Shown piece after piece: positions 45,706-54,862 of a stretch of DNA of 64,000 nucleotides. The stretch comes from Alistipes sp. GTDB lineage: Bacteria > Bacteroidota > Bacteroidia > Bacteroidales > Rikenellaceae. How positions within the stretch are numbered: the first letter of the stretch is position 1; every line of letters begins with the position of its first letter. Under the pieces are notes generated by a model. It was not told the DNA's origin. It ran no database searches and was given only the letters and a program-made list of their open reading frames with translations. The position numbers and the translations under genes were made by a program. The stretch lies in contig JAFYQI010000012.1 of assembly GCA_017547175.1 (NCBI GenBank), positions 78,716 to 142,715 of the forward strand. Reading direction: 5' to 3'.

Positions 45706-46734
45706 TTATTTCCAGTGGTGGGCATTGATGCGTAACACCTCATCGGCAAGGTCGGGATAGACCCTGACCTCCACACCTGCAGCACGCAAGGTGCATGCTC
45801 CATCACAGCGGACAAATTTATTGGGCTCGTAGCAGGCAAAGACCACCTTGCGCAAGCCGTGTTTGAGAATGAGTTGCGTACAACTTTCAGGCTCGCTTTT
45901 ACGGATGGTGCAAGGTTCCATCGAAGCGTAAATAGTAGCTCCGCGCAGATTAGCACCGGTTGCCAACGCCTTTTTTAAGGCCTCTTGCTCTGCATGGTGC
46001 GTAGGTGATGTTTCGTGGGTATAACCGGTATAGCGCGTACCGTCGGTTGTTACGATTACGGCTCCTACACAATAGGATCCTTCAGCAGGTGTGCAACGAC
46101 GGCTCAAATCGATCGCAGCTGCCAACTCTTTGCGCTCTTCTTTCGAATGGTCGGGATGGAGCGTAATCGTGCTGACCTCCATCGCTCCCAGCTGCTCATA
46201 ACGGATGGTTGCGTTGTCGTCGGGAACAAAACGGAACGGGGCATAGCCTCTTTCGCCCGCCAAAATGGTCGGGTTGACGGCTCGGCGAACCACATCAGCC
46301 AATCCTTCATCGAGGAAAAGTTGCAAGGTTTTAGCCCCACCTTCCACCATTAGACGGTTGATACCTCGTCGTTCCAATTCGGTAACAATGCGACGAGCTT
46401 TTATACCCTCCTCACAACAGATAACTTCAGCGACCGATTCCAAAGCGGGCACCGGTTTTTCGCTAAAGACGATTCGACGAGCTTCCCCTACGGTGAAGAA
46501 TTGAGCTTCGGGATCTAAATTTCCCGAGCGGGTGATAACGACCCGCGTAGGCACGTGTTTCAGAGAGGGGTTATCACGGCGCAGGGTCTCGGCTCCGATC
46601 AGAATAGCATCCTGTTCACGACGCAAAGCGTATACAGCCTCCCAATCTTCGGGGGTGGAGAGGATTAGTCGCTCATTGGAGCAATCGTCGAGGTATCCGT
46701 CAGAAGATGTTGCGTAAGAGAGTGTTATTCGCAT
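45706..46734 (-). CDS. ribD: RibD-like protein with reversed domains (reductase then deaminase)
   Basis: 342 residues. The first 200 are a RibD_C/dihydrofolate-reductase-like reductase (RITLSYATSSDGYLDD, REQDAILIGAETLRRDNPSL, RLMVEGGAKTLQLFLDEGLAD). Residues 205-342 are a cytidine-deaminase-fold domain with zinc ligands H247 in HHAEQEAL and C275/C285 in MEPCTIRKSEPESC. Canonical RibD has the deaminase first. The reactions expected are deamination and reduction of the riboflavin pyrimidine intermediate, but with a swapped order this could also serve another pyrimidine or pterin path. It overlaps the phosphoesterase gene by 10 bases. Confidence 0.85.
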   Translation of the reverse strand: MRITLSYATSSDGYLDDCSNERLILSTPEDWEAVYALRREQDAILIGAETLRRDNPSLKHVPTRVVITRSGNLDPEAQFFTVGEARRIVFSEKPVPALESVAEVICCEEGIKARRIVTELERRGINRLMVEGGAKTLQLFLDEGLADVVRRAVNPTILAGERGYAPFRFVPDDNATIRYEQLGAMEVSTITLHPDHSKEERKELAAAIDLSRRCTPAEGSYCVGAVIVTTDGTRYTGYTHETSPTHHAEQEALKKALATGANLRGATIYASMEPCTIRKSEPESCTQLILKHGLRKVVFACYEPNKFVRCDGACTLRAAGVEVRVYPDLADEVLRINAHHWK

Positions 46735-47882
46735 TGCTTAAGAGTTATGAGAGTGACTTCGGGACGGGCACCGATACGCATCGGATAGACGACATAACCG
46801 ATTCCGTCGTTGATATATAATGTATGGCGATTATCTTCGTAGCGACCACTCCATTCGCGATAAATTAGGCGAGCAGGAGAAATGCCGTGACCGGTATTCA
46901 GGCGCAGTTTACACTGCATGGCATGGGTGTGTCCCGAGAGGGTTAGATCGCCATATCCGAGTTGTTTGATCTCCTCCCAATGTTGGGGAACATGGATCAA
47001 GGTGATGTTGTAACAATCGGTCGGAACATTGCGATAGCCTTTTTCGCGCCCCGACATAGGAAGGCCGCGAGCGTGGAGCAGATTCTTAAAAGTAGCGTTA
47101 TAGGAGAAACCGGAAAGCGAAATCGAATCTGCACCACGATGGAGATAGAGAGTCGTATCCTGCAAAACAGTCCACCCCATCATCTCTTGTCGCTCGATAA
47201 GGCATTGATGGCTGATCGCAAAGGGAAGCGCTGTAGAATCGGCAATATAGGTACCTACATCGTGGTTACCGATAACCGAGTAGACCGGAGCCTGAATCTG
47301 CTGCAAGAGCGCTGATGCCGTGCTATCGAGTTCCGTATAGCGGATATTGACCAAATCGCCACCGAATAAGACGATATCAGGATTGAGTCGGTTGATGGCC
47401 TCTACGACCTGCCCCACTTCTTGTCGGGTGTTGACCAATGCGCCAAGGTGCAGATCCGAAAAGAAGGCAATGCGATAGCCATCGAATGCTGTACTCACGC
47501 GATCCGAGCAGACGGTCACCTCCTCCACACGGAGCGCTTTGCGTCCAATGGCGGCTCCATATATAAAGGTAAGGGCGACAAGAACTGTCATAACTCCGGC
47601 CAATCGACGCACCTTCAACCACGTAAAGAGCCCATGGCACAGCCGCGAAAAGAGAATGGTTATCCACAACCAAATAATCCACATCGAGAGCCGCATTATC
47701 GACGGCGTATTATCGAATTGATAACTTAAAACGAGCAGGATAGGGAGCAGGTCAACCACCAGAAGTCCCCACCGTATGCGTTTTGATACGGCAGTATGCT
47801 TTACACGCTGTCGGCAACAAAGCAGCCATAAGTCGTGCAACAGAAGAACTAAAAGGGTAAATACGAGAAGTAAGCCTAACAT
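46725..47882 (-). CDS. Membrane-anchored metallophosphoesterase
   Basis: 385 residues from the ATG at 47882. Four hydrophobic helices in the first 125 residues, then a calcineurin-like phosphoesterase domain: FFSDLHLGALV (metal motif 1), LFGGDLVNIRY (2), VIGNHDVGTY (3), and SGHTHAMQ (5). This matches the YkuE/YaeI-like group, where some members act on lipid A precursors or nucleotides; the substrate here is unknown. The active site would face the periplasm or cytosol depending on helix count. A -7 box only four bases ahead of the ATG suggests a leaderless message. Confidence 0.88.
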   Translation of the reverse strand: MLGLLLVFTLLVLLLHDLWLLCCRQRVKHTAVSKRIRWGLLVVDLLPILLVLSYQFDNTPSIMRLSMWIIWLWITILFSRLCHGLFTWLKVRRLAGVMTVLVALTFIYGAAIGRKALRVEEVTVCSDRVSTAFDGYRIAFFSDLHLGALVNTRQEVGQVVEAINRLNPDIVLFGGDLVNIRYTELDSTASALLQQIQAPVYSVIGNHDVGTYIADSTALPFAISHQCLIERQEMMGWTVLQDTTLYLHRGADSISLSGFSYNATFKNLLHARGLPMSGREKGYRNVPTDCYNITLIHVPQHWEEIKQLGYGDLTLSGHTHAMQCKLRLNTGHGISPARLIYREWSGRYEDNRHTLYINDGIGYVVYPMRIGARPEVTLITLKQCE

Positions 47883-47886
47883 AGGG

Positions 47887-47916
47887 CAAAGATAGCGATT
47901 TTTATTGAGTGTCAAA
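47887..47916 (-). promoter_or_regulatory. Promoter of the phosphoesterase-ribD genes
   Basis: On the minus strand, TTTG (47916-47913), 18 bases, TATCTTTG (47894-47887), ending four bases before the ATG at 47882. Confidence 0.6.
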
Positions 47917-48009
47917 AACCGCACCGCGAAGTGCTATTACCGGTTGGTTGTTTTGGCATACATCTTGCAAAAATGAGAGCCGAAAAGAGCCTTAAACAGG
48001 CACGATAAA

Positions 48010-49365
48010 ATGACTATGAAAAAACAACCAAATCAAATTCGGCTTATGAAACATTTTCGACTTTCAATGGCGGCCCTGCTCGTTGCTTCGGCCGCAACGG
48101 CACAGACCATCCAGCCTGCCGAGAAGTATGCTCCGACAGTCTATCTGATCGGCGTGGAGGAGAGCGTCGCAGTGGATGATGCATGCGACAAACTGGAGCT
48201 GATGAGCGATGCTACGCAGGATTATCACGAGACCCACCGTCACGGTTTTCAGCAGACGGCCAAACCGATGTTTATATTCGCTACGCGCGATAATCGTTAT
48301 TCGCTCGCTTTAGGTGGCTTCATCGCCTTGAGAGCCTCGTACGATTTTAACGGCATCTCCGACAATCTCGATTTCATTCCCTACAACATCCCCCTTACGG
48401 CCGATTACAACAACCGTCAGCAGTTGCTGATGGATGCCTCGACATCACGCCTCTATTTTAAGGGAATCGCTAACAGCAACACACTGGGACGAGTGGTGAT
48501 CTATATGGATGCCGACTTTCGTGGCGGAGCCACAAATAGTTATACGCCCCGAGTGCGTTCAGCCTACGTCTCGATGTTGGGCTTTACGTTGGGACGCGAT
48601 GTAACCACCTTTTGTGACCTGAATGCAGCCCCGACAACAATCGATTTTCAGGGCCCCAACGCCTACAATTTTAACTTCGCCACGATGATTCGTTACGAGT
48701 ATTCGATGGTTGACAACCACCTGAAGATGGGTGTGGCCGCCGAGATGCCGAACGTATCGGCCACCTACAACGACTCTTTCCTTGCGATGCGCCAACGTAT
48801 TCCCGACATTCCGATTTACTTCCAGTATGCATGGGACGAGGATCGATCGAGTCACCTGCGTGCATCGGCCGTTTTCCGCAATATGTATGTACGCAATGCC
48901 GTTCAGCAATCCGACGAACGCTTTTTTGGATGGGGCGTGCAGTTCAGCGGTACGATCAAGGCGGTGGATTGGCTGCGCTTCTACATGAACGGTGTCTATG
49001 GTAAGGGTATCACCCCCTATATCCAGGATCTCACGGGATCGGGGTTGGACATGGTCCCCAATGTAACCAATGGCGAGGAGATTGAGCTCCTGCCGATGTG
49101 GGGCTGGCAGGCTGCTGCTCAGATTAACATCTCGCCGCGAGCCTTCTTCTCGGGTGGCTATTCGATGGTAGATGTGGAGCGAAAAGATAACTTTGCAACC
49201 AACACCATGTATAGTCAAGGTCGCTATATCTTTGGCAACGTCTTCTATTCGCTGACTCCGCGATGTATGGTCGGTGCCGAGTATCTCTACGGGTCACGCA
49301 AAAATATGGATGGGGTGAAAGGTACAGCCAATCGCATCAATGTTCAGTTAATGTACCACTTCTAA
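48010..49365 (+). CDS. Outer-membrane porin, DcaP-like
   Basis: 451 residues; the ATG at 48046 (MKHFRLSMAALLVASAATAQ) would give a more standard signal peptide. The body is a beta barrel with alternating strands (YSLALGGFIALRASYDF, SRLYFKGIANSNTLGRVVIYMDADFRG, SAYVSMLGFTLGRDVTTFCDL) and ends in an aromatic strand (INVQLMYHF), the outer-membrane C-terminal signature. The LGRDVTTFCDLNAAPTTIDFQGPN segment resembles DcaP-type porins. It probably lets small anions or carboxylates through, but that is inferred. Confidence 0.72.
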   Translation: MTMKKQPNQIRLMKHFRLSMAALLVASAATAQTIQPAEKYAPTVYLIGVEESVAVDDACDKLELMSDATQDYHETHRHGFQQTAKPMFIFATRDNRYSLALGGFIALRASYDFNGISDNLDFIPYNIPLTADYNNRQQLLMDASTSRLYFKGIANSNTLGRVVIYMDADFRGGATNSYTPRVRSAYVSMLGFTLGRDVTTFCDLNAAPTTIDFQGPNAYNFNFATMIRYEYSMVDNHLKMGVAAEMPNVSATYNDSFLAMRQRIPDIPIYFQYAWDEDRSSHLRASAVFRNMYVRNAVQQSDERFFGWGVQFSGTIKAVDWLRFYMNGVYGKGITPYIQDLTGSGLDMVPNVTNGEEIELLPMWGWQAAAQINISPRAFFSGGYSMVDVERKDNFATNTMYSQGRYIFGNVFYSLTPRCMVGAEYLYGSRKNMDGVKGTANRINVQLMYHF

Positions 49366-49409
49366 CACATATAGATCCTATGAGCCTATCTTACCTATGT
49401 AGGCTTCTG

Positions 49410-49449
49410 ATTGCCGCCTTTGGTATCTTTTGGTATCATGGGCGGCAAT
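49410..49449 (+). terminator. Hairpin after the porin gene, probable terminator
   Basis: ATTGCCGCC / GGCGGCAAT around a 22-base loop that contains two copies of TTTGGTATC. A weak T tract follows. It lies 45 bases past the stop. Confidence 0.5.
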
Positions 49450-49502
49450 GATTCTTAATTAGGTAGATTCGGTTTGAAAGATTTTTTGTATTTTTGTCCA
49501 TT

Positions 49503-49817
49503 ATGATGGCATTTTTGGAAGCATACAATTTGTTGGGCCTCGTGATTGGCGTGGCTACGTTTCTCATTATCGGGCTCTTTCATCCGCTGGTGATCAAGGG
49601 CGAATATTATTTCGGCGTGGGCTGCTGGTGGGCTTTTGCTCTGATGGGTGTGGTCTCGGTCGTGGGGGCTGTGTTGGTTGAAAACCTCTTCTACTCTACC
49701 CTGTTGGCCGTCTGGGGTGCCTCGTCGTTCTGGTCGATTGGCGAGCTTTTTCACCAGCGCAAGCGTGTCGAGAAGGGTTGGTTCCCGGCCAATCCGAAGC
49801 GTCAGAATTGTAAATAA
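49503..49817 (+). CDS. DUF4491 membrane protein
   Basis: 104 residues from the ATG at 49503 (49506 equally possible). Three hydrophobic helices: NLLGLVIGVATFLIIGLF, FALMGVVSVVGAVLVENLFY and STLLAVWGASSFWSIGEL. The HPLVIKGEYYFGVGCWW loop and the basic C-terminus (HQRKRVEKGWFPANPKR) are those of DUF4491, a small Bacteroidetes/Firmicutes family without known role. A -7 box TATTTTTG at 49489-49496 ends six bases before the ATG. The CapA-like gene follows after 9 bases. Confidence 0.82.
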   Translation: MMAFLEAYNLLGLVIGVATFLIIGLFHPLVIKGEYYFGVGCWWAFALMGVVSVVGAVLVENLFYSTLLAVWGASSFWSIGELFHQRKRVEKGWFPANPKRQNCK

Positions 49818-49826
49818 TAAGCATAG

Positions 49827-50882
49827 ATGCGTCGTGCGTGGCTATATGGAGTGTTGTTGGTGCTGGTAGCGTGTGCTGCCTCTTCGCCTATGCCCATGGT
49901 GGAGGAGAAGGTCGAGCCGACCGAGCATCGTGCGACGCTACTTGTAGCGGGCGATTGGATGGTGCACGCCCCGCAACTCACCGCTGCCCGCACGGCCGAG
50001 GGCTATGACTTTTCGTCGGCCTTTTCGCTAGTGCGTCCCCTGGTGGAGGAGACCGATTTGGCGATTGTCAACCTCGAAACCACATTAGGCGAACGAGGTG
50101 AATATACAGGGTATCCGCTTTTTCGTTCGCCTGTAGCGGTGGCCGATGCGATGCGCGATGCAGGTTTTGATGTGGCGCTGCTGGCCAATAACCACTGTAT
50201 GGATTACGGTGCACGTGGCGCGCGCGAGACAATCACGGCACTCGATAAGCGCAGTATTCGCCATACGGGTGTCTTTCGCTCCGAGGTTGAGCGACGTGCC
50301 ATGCCCCACCTCTACCTGCGCCTTGGTGAGCTTTCGATGGTCTTGCTGAACTACACCTATGGCACGAACGGCATGCCCGTTGTGGCTCCTGCGGTGGTCA
50401 ATCGCATTGACACGGTGCAGATGAGGGCCGACCTGGAACGTGCACGCGAGTGGATGCCTGACTGCGTGGCGGTAGCTCTGCATTGGGGCGTGGAGTATGA
50501 GCGCAAGCCCAACTGCGAACAACGCAAGTTGGCTGAGTGGCTACACCGAGAGGGTGTGCAACTCATCATCGGCTCGCATCCCCACGTGGTGCAACCCATC
50601 GTGCAGGATTCGCTGCACCAAACGCTGACGATCTATTCGCTCGGCAACCTCCTTTCAAACCAGCGCAAACGCTACACGGATGGCGGCCTGATGGTTCGCT
50701 TGGAGCTGACAAAACGGGGCGAGGAGCCGCTACGAATCGACTACGAACCGATCCCCGTATGGGTGGATCGCACCCAGGGCTACCGTCTTTTAACGCGCGA
50801 AGCAGCCGACACGTTGCGTATAGAAGATGCAGCCAGCACCTTTTTTACAGATACGGAAAGTCTGCTTGAAAAGGGGTTATAA
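49827..50882 (+). CDS. CapA-family lipoprotein (metallophosphatase-like)
   Basis: 351 residues with a lipoprotein signal (LVLVAC). The PGA_cap fold is clear: TLLVAGDWMVHAPQ, ETDLAIVNLETTLG, FDVALLANNHCMDYG, CVAVALHWGVEYERKPN, LIIGSHPHVVQPI and IYSLGNLLSNQ. Named after the poly-gamma-glutamate capsule protein CapA, the family is related to calcineurin-like phosphoesterases; most members are not in capsule loci. No other capsule gene is nearby. Envelope-anchored; substrate unknown. Confidence 0.9.
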   Translation: MRRAWLYGVLLVLVACAASSPMPMVEEKVEPTEHRATLLVAGDWMVHAPQLTAARTAEGYDFSSAFSLVRPLVEETDLAIVNLETTLGERGEYTGYPLFRSPVAVADAMRDAGFDVALLANNHCMDYGARGARETITALDKRSIRHTGVFRSEVERRAMPHLYLRLGELSMVLLNYTYGTNGMPVVAPAVVNRIDTVQMRADLERAREWMPDCVAVALHWGVEYERKPNCEQRKLAEWLHREGVQLIIGSHPHVVQPIVQDSLHQTLTIYSLGNLLSNQRKRYTDGGLMVRLELTKRGEEPLRIDYEPIPVWVDRTQGYRLLTREAADTLRIEDAASTFFTDTESLLEKGL

Positions 50883-50923
50883 ATCCTCTTTATAGGCCTA
50901 TCAAAACTCTTGATCAGATTTTT

Positions 50924-50954
50924 CTTGCAGGGTTCTAAATTTTGTGTAATTTTG
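50924..50954 (+). promoter_or_regulatory. Promoter of rubrerythrin
   Basis: CTTG at 50924-50927, 19 bases, TAATTTTG at 50947-50954. It covers the earlier in-frame start, confirming the ATG at 50999. Confidence 0.65.
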
Positions 50955-50998
50955 TCATCGGAAACAGAAACCATAACACACGAAACACTAATAAAACT

Positions 50999-51577
50999 AT
51001 GGAAAAAACTTTGAAAGGTACGAAGACCGAGCAGAATCTGCTCAAGGCCTTTGCCGGTGAGAGCCAGGCGCGCACGCGTTACACGTTCTTTGCATCTGTA
51101 GCCAAGAAAGAGGGCTACGAGCAGATTGCAGGTCTCTTCATGGAGACGGCCGAGCAGGAGAAGGAGCACGCTAAGCGTTTCTTCAAGTTCCTTGAGGGCG
51201 GTGATCTGGAGATCACGGCTACCTACCCCGCCGGTAAGATCGGCACGACGGCCGAGAACCTGCTGGCTGCAGCCCAGGGCGAGAACGAGGAGTGGGATGT
51301 ACTCTATCCCGAGTTCGCCAAGGTTGCTGATGAGGAGGGCTTCCCCGCTGTAGCTGCCGCATTCCGCAATATCGCCAAGGTCGAGGCCGAGCACGAGCGT
51401 CGCTACCTGAAGCTGCTGAGCCGCATCACGGACGGTGACTTCTTCCACCGCGATGGTAAGATCTGGTGGCAGTGCCGCAACTGCGGTTTCATCATCGAGG
51501 CCGAGGATGCTCCGAAGGCTTGTCCCGCTTGCCTGCATCCGCAGTCGTATTTCGAGCCGATGAAGCAGAATTACTAA
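50999..51577 (+). CDS. rbr: Rubrerythrin
   Basis: 192 residues from the ATG at 50999. A diiron peroxidase that reduces hydrogen peroxide in anaerobes. The ferritin-like domain carries the iron ligands in FAGESQARTRY, AEQEKEHAKRF and EAEHERRYLKL. The C-terminal rubredoxin-like site has two CxxC pairs (CRNCG and CPACL). Length is typical. Codon use looks highly biased (many CTG, GAG, CGT codons), fitting high expression. It forms its own unit with promoter and terminator. Confidence 0.97.
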   Translation: MEKTLKGTKTEQNLLKAFAGESQARTRYTFFASVAKKEGYEQIAGLFMETAEQEKEHAKRFFKFLEGGDLEITATYPAGKIGTTAENLLAAAQGENEEWDVLYPEFAKVADEEGFPAVAAAFRNIAKVEAEHERRYLKLLSRITDGDFFHRDGKIWWQCRNCGFIIEAEDAPKACPACLHPQSYFEPMKQNY

Positions 51578-51596
51578 AATTCAAGATTGGATATGT

Positions 51597-51620
51597 GAGG
51601 AGTCGCGAAAGTGGCTCCTC
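51597..51620 (+). terminator. Terminator of rubrerythrin
   Basis: GAGGAGTCGC-GAAA-GTGGCTCCTC (10 base pairs, two wobble) followed by seven Ts, 19 bases past the stop. Confidence 0.85.
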
Positions 51621-51721
51621 TTTTTTTGCATGGTTTATCGAGAGAAAGGGGAATTTGAGAGGTTCGTCTTATTCGCTTTGCAAACTGTCGTTACGCGCGC
51701 GTGCGCTTTTTGCCCGTTTTT

Positions 51722-51753
51722 TTTGGCATTGCGCTCGGCTTTCACTATCTTTG
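51722..51753 (+). promoter_or_regulatory. Promoter of ettA
   Basis: TTTG at 51722-51725, 20 bases, TATCTTTG at 51746-51753, 33 bases before the ATG at 51787. It rules out the long upstream extension of the frame. Confidence 0.8.
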
Positions 51754-51786
51754 CCAATTAAGAAAATTTTCAAACAAAAAGCATAT

Positions 51787-53460
51787 ATGGCAGACGAAAA
51801 AATTATCTTTTCGATGGTGGGTGTCTCGAAGACTTTCACCAATCAGAAGCGTGTTTTGAACAACATCTACCTCTCATTCTTCTACGGCGCCAAGATCGGT
51901 ATCGTAGGTATGAACGGCTCGGGTAAGTCGACCCTGATGAAGATCATCGCCGGTTTGGATAAGAATTTCGAGGGTGAGGTAGTATTCTCGCCCGGTTACT
52001 CGGTGGGTTACCTCGAGCAGGAGCCCCAATTGGACGATGCAAAGACCGTTCGCGAGGTGGTCGAGGAGGGCTGTGCTGCTACGGTAGCCTTGATGAAGGA
52101 GTACGAGGAGATCAACATGAAGCTCTGCGAGCCGATGTCGGACGACGAGATGAACGCCCTCATTGAGCGTCAGGGTGAGCTCTACGAGAAGATCGACCAC
52201 GTGAACGGCTGGGAGTTGGACCAAGTGCTGAATCGCGCCATGGATGCCCTGCGTTGTCCGGATGGCGATCAGCCTGTGAAGGTGCTCTCGGGTGGCGAGC
52301 GTCGTCGTGTGGCACTGTGCCGTCTGCTCTTGCAGCAGCCCGACGTCCTCTTGCTTGACGAGCCGACCAACCACCTCGACGCCGAGTCGATCGACTGGTT
52401 GGAGCAGCACCTGCAGCAGTACAAGGGTACGGTAATCGCCGTAACGCACGACCGTTACTTCCTGGATAATGTAGCCGGCTGGATTTTGGAGCTCGACCGT
52501 GGCGAGGGTATTCCCTGGAAGGGCAACTACTCGGACTGGTTGGAGCAGAAGACTGCCCGCATGGCCATGGAGGAGAAGCAGGAGTCGAAGCGCAGAAAGA
52601 CCCTCGAGCGTGAGTTGGAGTGGGTGCGCATGTCGCCCGCAGGTCGTCACGCCAAGTCAAAGGCTCGTCTATCGGCTTACGATAAGATGCTCAACGAGGA
52701 CACGAAGCAGAAGGAGGAGCGTCTGGAGATCTACATCCCGAACGGTCCGCGTCTGGGCGATATCGTCATCGAGGCCCACGACGTAACGAAGGCCTTTGGC
52801 GATCGCGTGCTGTATGAGGGTCTGAACTTCTCGTTACCCCCTGCCGGTATCGTGGGTGTGATTGGCCCGAACGGTACGGGTAAGACTACCCTCTTCCGTA
52901 TGATTATGGGTCTTGATGAGCCAACGAGCGGTTCGTTCCGTGTTGGTCCGACGGTGAAGTTGGCCTATGTGGATCAGCAGCACAAATCGATCGATCCCGA
53001 GAAGACCGTCTACGAGGTGATTTCGCAGGGCGCCGACCTCATCACGCTCGGCAACCGTCAGGTGAATGCCCGTGCCTATGTGGGCCGCTTCAACTTCTCG
53101 GGTGCCGACCAGGAGAAGAAGTGCGGTGTGCTGTCGGGTGGTGAGCGTAACCGCCTGCACCTCGCTTTGGCGCTCAAGGAGGAGGGTAACGTAATTCTCT
53201 TGGACGAGCCGACCAACGACATCGACGTGAATACGCTGCGTGCCTTAGAGGAGGGTCTGGAGCACTTCGCAGGTTGCGCCGTGGTCATTTCGCACGACCG
53301 TTGGTTCCTGGATCGTATCGCCACACACATCCTCTCGTTCGAGGGCGATTCGCGTGTAGTCTTCTACGAGGGTACCTACTCCGAGTATGAGGCTTGGAAG
53401 AAGGCTCAGGGTGAGGATACGACTCCGAAGCGCGTGAAGTATAAGAAGCTCGTGGAGTAA
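51787..53460 (+). CDS. ettA: ABC-F translation factor EttA
   Basis: 557 residues, against 555 in E. coli. EttA binds the ribosomal E site and gates translation by ATP level. Two ATPase domains: Walker A GMNGSGKST (about 41) with signature LSGGERRR (about 167), and GPNGTGKTT (about 360) with LSGGERNR (about 447). The arm domain and the linker (RKTLERELEWVRMSPAGRHAKSKARL) are of the EttA type rather than the resistance types. No membrane segment. Its own promoter; hisS follows after 41 bases. Confidence 0.96.
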   Translation: MADEKIIFSMVGVSKTFTNQKRVLNNIYLSFFYGAKIGIVGMNGSGKSTLMKIIAGLDKNFEGEVVFSPGYSVGYLEQEPQLDDAKTVREVVEEGCAATVALMKEYEEINMKLCEPMSDDEMNALIERQGELYEKIDHVNGWELDQVLNRAMDALRCPDGDQPVKVLSGGERRRVALCRLLLQQPDVLLLDEPTNHLDAESIDWLEQHLQQYKGTVIAVTHDRYFLDNVAGWILELDRGEGIPWKGNYSDWLEQKTARMAMEEKQESKRRKTLERELEWVRMSPAGRHAKSKARLSAYDKMLNEDTKQKEERLEIYIPNGPRLGDIVIEAHDVTKAFGDRVLYEGLNFSLPPAGIVGVIGPNGTGKTTLFRMIMGLDEPTSGSFRVGPTVKLAYVDQQHKSIDPEKTVYEVISQGADLITLGNRQVNARAYVGRFNFSGADQEKKCGVLSGGERNRLHLALALKEEGNVILLDEPTNDIDVNTLRALEEGLEHFAGCAVVISHDRWFLDRIATHILSFEGDSRVVFYEGTYSEYEAWKKAQGEDTTPKRVKYKKLVE

Positions 53461-53501
53461 ACAATTTTGAATTCTAAATTCTACATGTTGAATTTGTAAC
53501 T

Positions 53502-54845
53502 ATGGCTCAAAAACCTTCGATTCCAAAGGGTACGCGTGACTTCTCGCCCGTCGAGATGATGCGTCGTAACTATATTTTCGATACCATCAAGTCGGTATTC
53601 CGTCTTTATGGTTTTGCTCCGCTCGAGACCCCTTCGATGGAGAACCTCTCGACCCTGCTCGGCAAGTATGGTGAGGAGGGCGACAAACTCTTGTTTAAGA
53701 TTCTCAATTCGGGCGATTATGCCGCAAACCTCACGGACGAGGAGGTGCGTCAGGCCTCGAAGATCACCGAGAAGGGTCTGCGCTACGACCTGACGGTCCC
53801 CTTTGCCCGCTATGTGGTGCAGCACCAAAACGAGATCGTATTTCCCTTCAAGCGTTACCAGGTACAGCCCGTATGGCGTGCCGACCGTCCGCAGAAGGGC
53901 CGTTATCGTGAGTTCTACCAATGCGATGTTGATGTAATCGGCACCAAGTCGCTGTTGTGCGAGGTGGAACTCGTCGAAATCGTAGAACGCGTATTTAAGG
54001 CGCTCGGTATTCGTGTTGCGTTGAAGATGAATAACCGCAAGATCCTCTACGGTATTGCCGAGGTAATCGGTCATGCCGACAAGATGATGGATATTACGGT
54101 AGCCATCGACAAGCTTGACAAGATCGGCTTGGATAACGTGAAGGCTGAGTTGCGCGAGCGCGGCTTGGAGGAGGAAGCAATTGCCAAGTTGCAGCCCATC
54201 CTGGAGCTTGACGGCACGAATGCCGAGAAGATTGCCACGCTGAAGAACGTGCTGGCTGCCTCGGAAACGGGTCTGTTCGGAGTTACGGAGATCGAGACTG
54301 TCTTTAACCACATTGAGGCATTGGGTATCGACCTGCAGGTAGATTTGGACCTCTCGCTGGCGCGTGGTCTGAACTACTATACGGGTGCCATCTTTGAAGT
54401 AAAGGCGCTTGATTACCAGATTGGCTCGATTTCAGGTGGTGGTCGTTATGATAACCTGACAGGTATTTTCGGTCTGCAGAACGTATCGGGTGTAGGTATT
54501 TCGTTTGGTGCCGATCGCATCTACGACGTGATGCTAGGTCTGGAGCTTTTCCCCGAAGAGTTAAACTCGTCAACCCGTGCCATTTTCATCAACCTTGGCG
54601 AGGAGGAGCAGGCCGCTTCGCTAGCTTTGTTGCGTGAGCTTCGCTCTGCCGGCATTCCGACCGAGATCTATCCCGAGTCGGCCAAGATGAAAAAGCAGAT
54701 GGAGTATGCCAACCGCCGTCAGATTCCCTTTGTGGTGATCATTGGTTCGGATGAGTTGGCTGCACGTGAAGCTACCGTGAAGAATATGCTTACGGGCGAG
54801 CAGCAGCGTGTTGCCTTTGCCGAATTAACAACTGTTTTGAAGTAG
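53502..54845 (+). CDS. hisS: Histidyl-tRNA synthetase
   Basis: 447 residues, class II aminoacyl-tRNA synthetase. Motif 1 region [16 protein letters not shown]; motif 2 [26 protein letters not shown]; histidine-specific [14 protein letters not shown]; motif 3 [12 protein letters not shown]...[13 protein letters not shown]. The C-terminal anticodon domain follows ([21 protein letters not shown]). No histidine leader is seen upstream. The S41 protease gene starts 17 bases later. Confidence 0.97.
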   Translation: MAQKPSIPKGTRDFSPVEMMRRNYIFDTIKSVFRLYGFAPLETPSMENLSTLLGKYGEEGDKLLFKILNSGDYAANLTDEEVRQASKITEKGLRYDLTVPFARYVVQHQNEIVFPFKRYQVQPVWRADRPQKGRYREFYQCDVDVIGTKSLLCEVELVEIVERVFKALGIRVALKMNNRKILYGIAEVIGHADKMMDITVAIDKLDKIGLDNVKAELRERGLEEEAIAKLQPILELDGTNAEKIATLKNVLAASETGLFGVTEIETVFNHIEALGIDLQVDLDLSLARGLNYYTGAIFEVKALDYQIGSISGGGRYDNLTGIFGLQNVSGVGISFGADRIYDVMLGLELFPEELNSSTRAIFINLGEEEQAASLALLRELRSAGIPTEIYPESAKMKKQMEYANRRQIPFVVIIGSDELAAREATVKNMLTGEQQRVAFAELTTVLK

Positions 54846-54862
54846 TTGCTCGGCTGTTGACC

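Noticed and set aside
51466..51786. N-terminal extension of ettA into rubrerythrin
   Set aside because: It overlaps rubrerythrin, its terminator and the ettA promoter; homologues begin at MADEKIIFSM.
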